A program made the translations under genes and the position numbers. DNA of 64,000 nucleotides from positions 15,094 to 79,093 of the forward strand of contig JBBQZP010000020.1 in assembly GCA_038207585.1 (NCBI GenBank), given 5' to 3'. Shown piece after piece: positions 23,538-32,433 of the stretch (position 1 is its first letter; each line of letters starts with the position of its first letter). Under the pieces are notes generated by a model. That model was not told where the DNA came from and searched no databases. It saw only the letters and a list, made by a program, of their open reading frames with translations. This stretch comes from JBBQZP01 sp038207585. Lineage in GTDB: Bacteria; Pseudomonadota; Alphaproteobacteria; Rhodobacterales; Rhodobacteraceae.

Positions 23538-25472
23538 CTAGCCTTTATTCTTTACCCAAACCTGACGATCCAGAAGGTCTTGTAGATGTTTTTGCATCGC
23601 TGCGCGGTCCTCGCCCATGGTTGCGTTGTCTTCCAGCGGGCTGCGTTCGGCCCGGTCACGGGCGGCGTTCGCCTGCGCCAGTCGCCAGGTCAGGCCTTCA
23701 TCGACCAGCCCCGCCATATCCTCTATCGCATCGTCAATCTCGCGCCGCATACCGCGCCGCGCTTCCAGCTTGGCCAGCCCTTCGGCCACGCACATCTGCG
23801 CCAATTCGCGGTCGCCGTGATTGCGCACAGGGGGTGCAGTCTGCACATGGCTTTGCGCAAACAGGCTTTCAAGGACTGCGGGTGCCTCGGCCAGAATTTT
23901 TTCGCGAAAGGCGGCAGGGTCCTGCGTATCGGCGTGGCGCAGCAAGCAGCCGCGCAACGCATCATGGCCGGGGGCGATCAGCACCAGCGTTTCGATTTCG
24001 GATTCGTGGCGGCGTATCAGGGTGGGATGCACGATCAACGTGGCCAGAAGAAGCGATTCCAGCGTGTAAGCCTCGGCCGGAAGATTGCCCGGCGTGGCAA
24101 GAACGGATGCGCGGGTACCTGCGGTGGGCGGCAAAGGTTCGGCCACCCGCTTTTGCCCCGGCACGAATTTACGCGCGGGTTTGCGGCCCTGCTGGCCGAA
24201 CAACTCCCAGCGCAGGCGCTTGATATCCTCGCCGTAATGGGAGCGGATCGACGCGTCCTTGATCCGCATCAGAGCCGCGCGCAGCGATTTATCCAGCGTC
24301 GCCTTGCGTTCGGGGCTGTCGAACACCCGGCCTTCGGTTTCGCGTTGCCACAAAAGGTTGACCATCGGCTGGGCCGCATCAATCACCGCCTGCATCGCGG
24401 GTGCGCCTTGCGCTTTCAACAAATCGTCCGGGTCCATCCCTCCCGGCAGCACGGCAAAGCGCACACCCTGCCCCGCCTCCAGCAACGGGAGCGCCAGATC
24501 AATCACCCGCAGCGCCGCGCGGATGCCCGCCGTATCGCCATCCAGTGCAATCACCGGTTCGGGATGAACACGCCACATCAGGCGCAACTGATCTTCGGTG
24601 ATGGCGGTGCCCAACGGGGCCACGGTCGCGCCGAACCCGGCCTCGACCAGCGCGATCACATCCATATACCCTTCGGCCACGATAAGCGTCTGGCCCTTGC
24701 CCGACGCCTCGCGCGCGGGGCCAAGGTTGAAAAGATTGCGGCCCTTGTCGAAAAGCTCGGTTTCTGGTCCGTTCAGGTATTTCGCCCGCGCATTGGGATC
24801 AAGGCTGCGGCCCCCAAGGCTGATGGCGCGACCCCGCGCATCGCGGATCGGAAAGATGATCCGGCCCCGGAACCGGTCATAGATCGACCCGTCATCGGCT
24901 TTGGCGCAAAGCCCCGCATCCACGATCAGATCGGGGGCGATGCCCTTTGCCGTAAGGGCCGTGAACACGCCTTGCCTCGCATCAGGGGCCCAACCGATAT
25001 CCCAGCGCGCCTGCGCCTCGGGCGGCAGTTTGCGGCGCAACAGATACTCGCGCGCAGTAGCACCGCCGCCGGTTTGCAATTGCAGGCGGAACCATTTCAC
25101 CGCCTCGTCCATCACTTGCGCCAGTTGCGTGCGCCGATCGGCCTTGGCTGCGGCCTGCGGATCACGCGCGGGCATCTGCATGCCCGCCTCGCGCGCCAGA
25201 ATTTCGACCGCCTCCATGAAGTTTACGTTTTCCGTCTCGCGCACAAAGCTGACGGCGTCGCCCTTGGCATGGCAACCAAAGCAGTAATAAAACCCTTTGC
25301 GATCATCGACATGAAAGCTGGCCGACTTTTCCTGATGGAACGGGCACGGCGCCCACATGTCGCCCTTGCCCTGATTGGATTTGCGGGTATCCCAAACGAC
25401 CTTGCGCGACACCACCTGCGAGAGGGAGACGCGCGTGCGCAATTCGTCGATGAAATTCGGCGGGAGACTCAT
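23538..25472 (-). CDS. dnaG: DNA primase
   Basis: A 644-residue replicative primase. The N-terminal zinc finger has CPFH and CFGC (about residues 41-66). The TOPRIM core follows, with VAEGYMDVIAL and ALDGDTAGIRA. The C-terminal part binds the helicase. ATG 25472 gives MSLPPNFIDELR, the family start; an upstream in-frame ATG at 25625 lacks support. The gene precedes rpoD by 92 bases. Confidence 0.97.
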   Translation of the reverse strand: MSLPPNFIDELRTRVSLSQVVSRKVVWDTRKSNQGKGDMWAPCPFHQEKSASFHVDDRKGFYYCFGCHAKGDAVSFVRETENVNFMEAVEILAREAGMQMPARDPQAAAKADRRTQLAQVMDEAVKWFRLQLQTGGGATAREYLLRRKLPPEAQARWDIGWAPDARQGVFTALTAKGIAPDLIVDAGLCAKADDGSIYDRFRGRIIFPIRDARGRAISLGGRSLDPNARAKYLNGPETELFDKGRNLFNLGPAREASGKGQTLIVAEGYMDVIALVEAGFGATVAPLGTAITEDQLRLMWRVHPEPVIALDGDTAGIRAALRVIDLALPLLEAGQGVRFAVLPGGMDPDDLLKAQGAPAMQAVIDAAQPMVNLLWQRETEGRVFDSPERKATLDKSLRAALMRIKDASIRSHYGEDIKRLRWELFGQQGRKPARKFVPGQKRVAEPLPPTAGTRASVLATPGNLPAEAYTLESLLLATLIVHPTLIRRHESEIETLVLIAPGHDALRGCLLRHADTQDPAAFREKILAEAPAVLESLFAQSHVQTAPPVRNHGDRELAQMCVAEGLAKLEARRGMRREIDDAIEDMAGLVDEGLTWRLAQANAARDRAERSPLEDNATMGEDRAAMQKHLQDLLDRQVWVKNKG

Positions 25473-25656
25473 GTGCCCCAATATGGGCGAGCGGGGCGCG
25501 GAGTCCAGCGGGCAGCGCGCGTTGCATGCGCGGGCGGACGTCGCGTCCCACCCCAGCCCGGCCACGGGGCCGGGCGGACTTTGCGGAAAGCGTACACTGG
25601 ACGCTTTCTTCCCCCTCAATCCCACCTGCGGGATATTTTTGAACAGAAAAAGTCGA

Positions 25657-26802
25657 TCAGCCCAGAAGTGTTTCCACTATGCGATGGAAAATCCGCGCAC
25701 CGATGGGGATCAGATCATCCGGGAAATCATAGTCGGGGTTGTGCAGGGCAGCGTGTTCTTGTCCCGCGCCAAGAAACAGCATCGCGGACTTGCAGCCAGG
25801 AAGGTTGCCAAAACGCCCGAAATCTTCGGACCCGCGCATCGGCAGATCGCCTTCGTCATGCGGGATATGCAGGTGATCCAAAGCGGCGGCAATATGCGCC
25901 GTAGCCTCCGGGTGGTTCGTGCAGGCGGCGAAATCGTCGTGCCAGCTGATGGCGGGATCAAATTCGCGTGCCACAGCTTGCACCAAATCCACCGCCGCCG
26001 CGCGCAGATCGGCCATCGGTGCGTCCAGCATCGTGCGCAGGGTCGCCCAAATTTCGGCGTGTCCCGGCGCGATGCCGAAGGCAGGCTCCCCCAACCGCGC
26101 ATGCGTGACCGTCACCATCCGGAACGCAGGCCCCAACGCGCCACCCGGCCCCAATTCGCCCAGCGCCGGGATCAGCCGCGCCAGCGCCAGACCGGGCGAA
26201 CGTCCGTGTTCAGGCTGCGAGGCGTGGCTCGTCTTGCCCGCAAGCGTGATCTTCATGCCCACCGACGCGCAGTTGACGGGGCCATCCGATAGCCAGACCT
26301 CGCCCAGCCTTGCGCCGGGCATGTTGTGCAGCGCAAAGGCCCAGTCGGGGTGCAGGGGCGCAAAGGCCGGATCAGCAATCACCGCCGCCGCCCCCGAGCC
26401 GTCTTCTTCCGCCGGCTGGAACATCAGCACTACCCGCCCCCGCGCGGGCCGATTGCGCGACAGCAGGCGGCCCAGCGCAAGAATAATCGTCATATGCCCG
26501 TCATGGCCGCACAGATGGCCGGTGCCGGGGATGGTGGACCGGTGGGCGATATCGGATAATTCCTCGATCGGCAGCGCATCGAGTTCACAGCGAAACAGCA
26601 CCGTCGGCCCCGGCGCGGCCCCCTGAAACACCGCCGCCACGCCATGCCCGCCAAGCTGCGGGATGATCTGGTCGGGCTTAAGTTGTTCAAACGCTCCGCA
26701 GATGCGGCGGGCGGTTTCTTCTTCCGCCCCCGACACCTCGGGGAAGCGGTGCAGGTTGCGGCGAAACGCGGTCAGCTCTGCGATATCGCTGTTGCTCAGC
26801 AA
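25657..26802 (-). CDS. M20 family amidohydrolase
   Basis: A peptidase-M20-like amidohydrolase of about 381 residues, related to hippurate/N-acyl-amino-acid hydrolases. Metal motifs are GHLCGHDGHM, FQPAEEDGSGA and the late MRGSEDFGRFG. A dimerisation lid lies at about 180-285. The best start is TTG at 26802, which overlaps the soxG stop; an in-frame ATG at 26856 would lie inside soxG. It is probably co-transcribed with the sarcosine oxidase genes. Substrate unknown. Confidence 0.85.
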   Translation of the reverse strand: MLSNSDIAELTAFRRNLHRFPEVSGAEEETARRICGAFEQLKPDQIIPQLGGHGVAAVFQGAAPGPTVLFRCELDALPIEELSDIAHRSTIPGTGHLCGHDGHMTIILALGRLLSRNRPARGRVVLMFQPAEEDGSGAAAVIADPAFAPLHPDWAFALHNMPGARLGEVWLSDGPVNCASVGMKITLAGKTSHASQPEHGRSPGLALARLIPALGELGPGGALGPAFRMVTVTHARLGEPAFGIAPGHAEIWATLRTMLDAPMADLRAAAVDLVQAVAREFDPAISWHDDFAACTNHPEATAHIAAALDHLHIPHDEGDLPMRGSEDFGRFGNLPGCKSAMLFLGAGQEHAALHNPDYDFPDDLIPIGARIFHRIVETLLG

Positions 26803-27347
26803 TGAGCGGCCTTGCGGGCAGCCCGCTTTTTCATCGCATCCTCTACCTCGTGCCATGCGGTCTGCGCCATTGACCGGAACACCAGCAGATCAAAGCGGTC
26901 GTCCGCCACGCGCATCACCACCGACGACATATGCCCCATCGGCGCGCGGGCGGCGTGGCCCACCGCGAACGCGGACAGGCGCAGGTCAATCGGGTAAAGC
27001 CGCATCAGCACATCGGCGGCCCCCTCACCCGCAAGCGTCAGCCCGGCCCAGCCATCAGATTGATCGGTCAGCGCAGCAAATCCCGCCAAGCCCGCCGGGT
27101 CAGCGTCCAGCAAGAACGCCTGATCGCGCCCGGTCCAGATTATCTGCGCCGCGCCCGACGCAAGCATCCGGTTCGGGTCGGGAAAGCCCAGCCCCATCGC
27201 CTTCCACGCGCGGCCCAGCGCGGTTTTTTGGCCTTTCAGCAGCGCCAGCGATGTCATCCGGCCAATCAGCCGTTCTGACAGAGTGATCCCAGCAAGCGTT
27301 ACTGGTGCCTGCCCCTGAAGCGGGGATTTTGCGATAAGACTAACCAC
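26796..27347 (-). CDS. soxG: sarcosine oxidase gamma subunit
   Basis: A 183-residue SoxG, the small non-catalytic subunit of heterotetrameric sarcosine oxidase. It has the family's C-terminal AGEGAADVLMRLYPIDLR, followed by VADDRFDLLVFRSMAQTAWHEV. It overlaps soxA by eight bases upstream and the M20 gene downstream. The complex oxidises sarcosine to glycine and feeds formaldehyde to tetrahydrofolate. Confidence 0.93.
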   Translation of the reverse strand: MVSLIAKSPLQGQAPVTLAGITLSERLIGRMTSLALLKGQKTALGRAWKAMGLGFPDPNRMLASGAAQIIWTGRDQAFLLDADPAGLAGFAALTDQSDGWAGLTLAGEGAADVLMRLYPIDLRLSAFAVGHAARAPMGHMSSVVMRVADDRFDLLVFRSMAQTAWHEVEDAMKKRAARKAAHC

Positions 27348-30246
27348 GGAGTTTCACCCCTTCCCTGTCATGGAACACCGGGTCCACCACCTCGCACAGC
27401 ACGTCAATGTCGCGCAGATGGTCGACCAGCCGCACGGTTTCGCCCAGTCTTGCGCGCCCGTTGCGCAAAAAGCCAAGGCCGATATGCGCATCCAGCGTCG
27501 GCGAATACCCGACCGAGGTGACATAGCCCTGATCATTCTCGCGCATCGCGGCCTCACCCTTGATAAACAGATGCGCGCCGGATGTGATCTTGGTTTCCGC
27601 ACGCAGACCAACCAGTTGATCGCGCTCTGCCCCCAGCAAGCCGGGCCGCAAGGCAGCACCCTTCCCGATGCAGTCTTTCTTGGCGGAGATCATCTTTTCC
27701 ATGCCGATATCAAACGCCGTCACCCGGCCGTGAATCTCGGCATGGGTGATGAAACCCTTTTCGATCCGAAGGATGTTCAGCGCCTCCATCCCGTAGGGCC
27801 CGCCGCCCAGCGTTGCCGCGCGAGCGATCAGATCGCGGAACAGCGCCTCGCCATAGCGCGCGGGCACCGCCAATTCATACCCCGCCTCGCCCGAGAACGA
27901 GATGCGGAAAAGCCGCCCCTCAACCCCCTGCACCGTCACCGGAGCCACGCCCATGAAGGGCAATTCGGGCAAGGCCAGCGAATCCAGCAGCACGCGCGCC
28001 TTCGGGCCTGCAATCGCGAATTGCGCCCAGTTTTCGGTAACCGAGATGAAGCGCAGGTCATACCCAGCGCAATGCGCCTGATGCACCCAATCCAGATGCC
28101 GCATGACCAGACCCGCCGCAGCGGTGGTCGTGGTCATCACAAAGTGGTTTTCACCCAACCGTGCAGTCGTGCCGTCATCCAGAACATGCCCGTCTTCGCG
28201 CAGCATCAGCCCGTAGCGGACCTTGCCGACAGGCAGCGTGGAAAACGTGTTGGTATAGACAAAATCCAGAAACTTCGCCGCATCCGCACCCTGAATGTCG
28301 ATCTTGCCCAAGGTCGACACATCGGCGATGCCGACAGCGCTGCGCACCATGCCAACCTCGCGGTTGCACGCCTCAAGCCAGGTTGCCTCACCGGGTTGCG
28401 GGAAATAGCTGGGGCGATACCAGAGCCCCGCTTCAACCATCGGCGCATGGCGTTCCACCGACGCCGCGTGCGAAGTCAGAAACCGTTGCGGCGCAAACCC
28501 CTTGCCCCGCGCGGCACCCCCGATAGCAGCGATCGAGGTTGGCACATAAGGCGGGCGGAAGGTCGTGGTCCCGGTTTCGGGGATGCCCCGCCCGGTCACA
28601 TCGGCCAGAACGGCCAGCGCCACCACATTGGAATTCTTGCCCTGATCGGGCGCCATGCCTTGGGTCGTGTAACGCTTCATGTGTTCAACGGATTTGAAGT
28701 TTTCCTGCGCAGAAAGGGCGACATCCTTGACGGTCACATCATTGGCGAAATCAATCCATGCCCGCCCCTTGCCCGGCACCGCCCAAAGCGGCGTCAGACG
28801 GTAAGGCGCATCTTCCGCCTCGGGCAGTTTTGCGGCCTTTGCCTTGCGGCCCAAAGCATCCAGCGCTGCCAAAGCCGCCTTCTGCCCCGCTGCGAGACAA
28901 GCCGCAGTCGAGAAACTCCCCTCGGCCGCACCCGCAGGCGTCATCCCCGGAATGGCATCCTTTGCGGGCACAAACGCCGCGATATCGTCACGCCACACTG
29001 GCCGCCCGTTCATGTGGCAGGTCAGGTGCAGCGTCGGGTTCCAACCGCCCGACACGCCAAGGCAGTCGGTCGCAATCCGCACCTCGCCGCCCGCGTGGGA
29101 AATGGTGATTTCTTCCAGACCCTTGCGGCCCTTAGTTCCCACAACCTGTGCGCCGGTGTAAACCCGGCAATCCTCGGCTTCATCCGCGCCATCGCGGCTG
29201 TCGATGATCGCCGCGACCTCAACCCCTGCCGCCATCAAATCGCGCGCCGTGCGCCTTGCGTCGTCATTGTTGGCGAAGATCGTTATGTTTTTGCCGGGTA
29301 CCACGCCGTAACGGTGCAGATAGCTGCGGATCGCGCTCGCCGTCATAATTCCCGGACGATCGTTGTTTTCAAACGCCACGGTCCGCTCTAAAGCACCCGA
29401 GGCAAGCACGGCCCGAGCCGCCGAGATCCGCCAGAAACATTCGCGCGGCAGATCGGGATGCACGGGCAGATGCAGCCCCACCCGCTCCATCGCGCCGAAC
29501 GTTCCGTTGTCGTAAGCCCCTGTTACAGTGGTGCGCGACATCAGCCGCACGTTGGGCATGGATGCCAGTTCCGCCAGCACGCCCGCCGCCCAATCGCGGC
29601 CCGTAACGTCGCCGATGCTCAGGCGTTCTGACAACAACCGCCCGCCCATCCGCGCATCTTCGTCGGCCAGAATGACATCCGCCCCGGCGCGCGCCGCCGT
29701 CAGCGCCGCCATCAGACCCGTGGGGCCAGCCCCGATAACCAGCAGATCGCAGAACGCAAAGGCCTGTTCATAGGGTGCTGTGTCATGCTTGCCCGACAGC
29801 CGGCCAAGCCCCGCAGCACGGCGGATCATCGGCTCATAAAGCCCCTCCCAAAACGCGCGCGGCCACATGAAGGTCTTGTAATAGAATCCGGCACTCAGAA
29901 AGGGTGCTGCAAGGTCGTTGACCGACAGAAGATCATATTTCAGGCTGGGCCAGCGGTTCTGGCTTTGCGCGCTCAACCCTTCGAAAATCTCCTGCACCGT
30001 GGCGCGGATGTTGGGTGTTTGCTGGCCGTCTTCCAGAACCTCGACCAGCGCATTCGGCTCTTCTGACCCCGCGGTCAGCACGCCGCGCGGGCGGTGGTAT
30101 TTGAAGCTGCGCCCGACCATGCGCACGCCATTCGCCATCAGCGCCGACGACAGCGTATCGCCCTTGAACCCCACATAGTCGCGCCCATCGAACCGGAACC
30201 CGACCGGCGAGGCGAGGTCGATCAGGCCATGACCATCAATCCTCAT
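27340..30246 (-). CDS. soxA: sarcosine oxidase alpha subunit
   Basis: A 968-residue SoxA. The N-terminal 2Fe-2S-like/thiosulfate-related region (residues 1-95, GFRFDGRDYVGFKGDTLSSALMANGV) leads to an NAD-binding Rossmann segment LLVIGAGPTGLMAALTAA near residue 170. The C-terminal half from about 560 is a folate-binding GcvT-like domain. It carries NAD and the folate site of the tetramer. It overlaps soxD as ATGA. Confidence 0.96.
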   Translation of the reverse strand: MRIDGHGLIDLASPVGFRFDGRDYVGFKGDTLSSALMANGVRMVGRSFKYHRPRGVLTAGSEEPNALVEVLEDGQQTPNIRATVQEIFEGLSAQSQNRWPSLKYDLLSVNDLAAPFLSAGFYYKTFMWPRAFWEGLYEPMIRRAAGLGRLSGKHDTAPYEQAFAFCDLLVIGAGPTGLMAALTAARAGADVILADEDARMGGRLLSERLSIGDVTGRDWAAGVLAELASMPNVRLMSRTTVTGAYDNGTFGAMERVGLHLPVHPDLPRECFWRISAARAVLASGALERTVAFENNDRPGIMTASAIRSYLHRYGVVPGKNITIFANNDDARRTARDLMAAGVEVAAIIDSRDGADEAEDCRVYTGAQVVGTKGRKGLEEITISHAGGEVRIATDCLGVSGGWNPTLHLTCHMNGRPVWRDDIAAFVPAKDAIPGMTPAGAAEGSFSTAACLAAGQKAALAALDALGRKAKAAKLPEAEDAPYRLTPLWAVPGKGRAWIDFANDVTVKDVALSAQENFKSVEHMKRYTTQGMAPDQGKNSNVVALAVLADVTGRGIPETGTTTFRPPYVPTSIAAIGGAARGKGFAPQRFLTSHAASVERHAPMVEAGLWYRPSYFPQPGEATWLEACNREVGMVRSAVGIADVSTLGKIDIQGADAAKFLDFVYTNTFSTLPVGKVRYGLMLREDGHVLDDGTTARLGENHFVMTTTTAAAGLVMRHLDWVHQAHCAGYDLRFISVTENWAQFAIAGPKARVLLDSLALPELPFMGVAPVTVQGVEGRLFRISFSGEAGYELAVPARYGEALFRDLIARAATLGGGPYGMEALNILRIEKGFITHAEIHGRVTAFDIGMEKMISAKKDCIGKGAALRPGLLGAERDQLVGLRAETKITSGAHLFIKGEAAMRENDQGYVTSVGYSPTLDAHIGLGFLRNGRARLGETVRLVDHLRDIDVLCEVVDPVFHDREGVKLRG

Positions 30247-30512
30247 GCCTTGGTCCCCTTCAGATCAGCCACCAGTTCGACCGTGCCAATCGCGTGGGTC
30301 ACGGTGTTGCGGTGAATGCGCAACCACTGCGCGCAGCCGGTTTCGTGATACCACAGATCCACCGTTTCCCCCGCCGGATTATCGCGCAGATGCAGGTAGT
30401 TATCCCAGCCCGGCGCGTCATCGGTGGCGGGTCGGGTCAGATAATCTTCGGCCCCCATATAGAAAAACTCACGCCGGTCGCGGGGGCCACAAAGGGGACA
30501 GGTGATGCGCAT
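30243..30512 (-). CDS. soxD: sarcosine oxidase delta subunit
   Basis: An 89-residue zinc-binding SoxD: CPLCGPRDRREFFYMG at the N-terminus, ETGCAQWL and HRNTVTHAI later. It supplies Cys/His zinc ligands that hold the alpha subunit. It directly follows the stop of an unrelated exported protein and overlaps soxA, so translation is coupled. Confidence 0.95.
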   Translation of the reverse strand: MRITCPLCGPRDRREFFYMGAEDYLTRPATDDAPGWDNYLHLRDNPAGETVDLWYHETGCAQWLRIHRNTVTHAIGTVELVADLKGTKA

Positions 30513-31022
30513 TTATGGGGCCTCGCAGTCTTGGAGGGTGTTGATTTCAAAATCAAATAAGGAGAATCGTTCCAGGCCCAAACTCAATTCATCCTGCTTC
30601 TCGACCTTGCGAAGCGCTGTCAAGGCAACACGGAGTGAGCCACCGGCTTGCAGGAAGTCTGAGTAGGCCCCCGCACAAGCAATTTTGCGAACCGCCAGTT
30701 CAAACTCAGAGACCGCACTCTCCAAAGTCTTATCCACGCCGTTGCTGCTGGCTTCCAGATCGTCAACCAATCCATCATACACTAGCCACACTCCAACTTG
30801 GGGCCTGCCAGAAGCAGACACCGATATTGAAGGGCGATTACTTACAAAAACGCCAAGTGTCCCGAAGCTGTCCTCGAAGCGGAAATGGACTGCGCAGCCA
30901 TAAAGTATGGGTGTTGAGCCGTATGATAGTTCAGACGAACGTCGGAAACAAACCTCGGCACTTGCCAAAGCCGGAAGGAGGCTGAACCAGAACGCTGTTG
31001 CAGTAAGGACAGTGATGCGCAT
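30513..31022 (-). CDS. secreted hypothetical protein inserted between soxB and soxD
   Basis: A 169-residue protein with a signal peptide (FWFSLLPALASA, about residues 1-22). The mature part has cysteines at EVCFRR, YGCAVHF, KIACAG and LQDCEAP, which could form two disulfides. It is not a sarcosine-oxidase subunit and has visibly lower GC than its neighbours. Normally soxB and soxD are adjacent. The stop touches the soxD start, and the gap to soxB is seven bases, so the operon is not broken. Probably acquired; function unknown. Confidence 0.7.
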   Translation of the reverse strand: MRITVLTATAFWFSLLPALASAEVCFRRSSELSYGSTPILYGCAVHFRFEDSFGTLGVFVSNRPSISVSASGRPQVGVWLVYDGLVDDLEASSNGVDKTLESAVSEFELAVRKIACAGAYSDFLQAGGSLRVALTALRKVEKQDELSLGLERFSLFDFEINTLQDCEAP

Positions 31023-31029
31023 CAAACCC

Positions 31030-32280
31030 TCAATGCAGATTATGCTGGCTGCCGGTGCCTTCTTCGTCCAGCAGGTGCCCGGTGGCAAAGCGGTTCAGGC
31101 GGAAGCGGCGGGCGACGGGGTGGGACTCTCCGGTCGCCATCAGATGTGCCATGCACCAGCCCGAGGCCGGCACAGCCTTGAACCCGCCGTAGTTCCAGCC
31201 GCAGTCGATGAACAGTCCCTCGACATGGGTCTTGTCGATGATCGGGCTGCCGTCGGGTGTCATGTCCATGATCCCGCCCCAACTGCGCAGCATCTTGGCG
31301 CGCCCGATCATCGGCATCAGGGTCATTCCCGCCTCCAGCACATGCTCCAGCATCGGCAGGTTCCCGCGACTGGCGTAAGAGGTATAGAAATCCAGATCGC
31401 CGCCGAACACCAACCCGCCCTTGTCGGACTGGCTGATATAGAAATGCCCCATGCCAAAGCTGACCACATGGTTGATCACGGGCTTCAGCCCTTCGGACAC
31501 AAACGCCTGCAGGATGTGGCTTTCAACGGGCAGGCGCATGCCCGCCATCGCCGCCACCTGCCCCGACCGCCCCGCCACGATGATCGCCACCTTCTTGGCG
31601 CGGATCGGCCCGCGCGTCGTCTGCACGCCCTTGACGACACCGTTCACGATGTCGATGCCCGTGACCTCGCAGTTCTGCAAAAGGTCAACGCCGCGCTGAT
31701 CGGCGCCGCGCGCATAGCCCCAGGCCACCGCATCATGCCGCGCGGTGCCACCCCGGCGATGCAGCAGACCGCCATAAATCGGAAAGCGCGTCTGCTCGAA
31801 ATCCAGATAGGGCAGATGCTTGCGCACGCCCTCGCGGTCCAAGAGTTCCGCGTCATCGCCCTGATTTATCATCGAATTGCCGCGCCGCACAAAGGCATCG
31901 CGCTGCCCGTCGGAATGGAACAGGTTGATCAGCCCGCGCTGGCTGTGCATCACGTTGTAGTTGAGTTCGGCCTCCATCCCTTCCCACAATTTCAGGGAAT
32001 GGCTGTAGAATTCCGAGTTGCCGGGCAGGTTGTAGTTGGCGCGCACAATGGTCGTGTTGCGGCCGATGTTGCCCGACCCGATGTGACCCTTTTCCAGCAC
32101 GGCGATATTGGTCAGGCCGTGATTCTTGGCCAGATAAAACGCCGTCGACAACCCATGCCCGCCGCCGCCGATGACAATCGCATCGTATTCGGCCTTGGGT
32201 TCAGGGTCGCGCCAGGCCTTGGTCCAGCCCTTGTTGCCAAACAGCCCCTCGGTGATGACTTTCAGCCCGGAATACCGCAT
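31030..32280 (-). CDS. soxB: sarcosine oxidase beta subunit
   Basis: A 416-residue FAD/FMN flavoprotein subunit. The dinucleotide fold AIVIGGGGHGLSTAFYLA is at about residues 33-51. A late GWNYGGFKAVPASGWCMAHLM segment is typical of the catalytic site in SoxB. It oxidises sarcosine, passing electrons to oxygen. GAGGAC before ATG 32280 sets the start. First gene of the operon. Confidence 0.96.
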   Translation of the reverse strand: MRYSGLKVITEGLFGNKGWTKAWRDPEPKAEYDAIVIGGGGHGLSTAFYLAKNHGLTNIAVLEKGHIGSGNIGRNTTIVRANYNLPGNSEFYSHSLKLWEGMEAELNYNVMHSQRGLINLFHSDGQRDAFVRRGNSMINQGDDAELLDREGVRKHLPYLDFEQTRFPIYGGLLHRRGGTARHDAVAWGYARGADQRGVDLLQNCEVTGIDIVNGVVKGVQTTRGPIRAKKVAIIVAGRSGQVAAMAGMRLPVESHILQAFVSEGLKPVINHVVSFGMGHFYISQSDKGGLVFGGDLDFYTSYASRGNLPMLEHVLEAGMTLMPMIGRAKMLRSWGGIMDMTPDGSPIIDKTHVEGLFIDCGWNYGGFKAVPASGWCMAHLMATGESHPVARRFRLNRFATGHLLDEEGTGSQHNLH

Positions 32281-32433
32281 CGTTTGTCCTCGCGTCTTTC
32301 CCCAGAGTAAAAAGGGTTTCTTGGCGATACACAATCCCCCGCCGCGCCGCAAACTGCTTTTCCGGCTGCGACATTTGGCGTCGGGAACGGCGGATCAAGC
32401 CGTCCAAAGCCATGAAGGACCGAAGAGCGGCCT

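Noticed and set aside
23586..25904. Open frame of 772 codons on the plus strand
   Set aside because: Opposite strand of dnaG; Arg/Gln/His-rich with no domain pattern.
27370..29391. Open frame of 673 codons on the plus strand
   Set aside because: It lies wholly opposite soxA, has no family pattern and is a by-product of GC-rich codon use.
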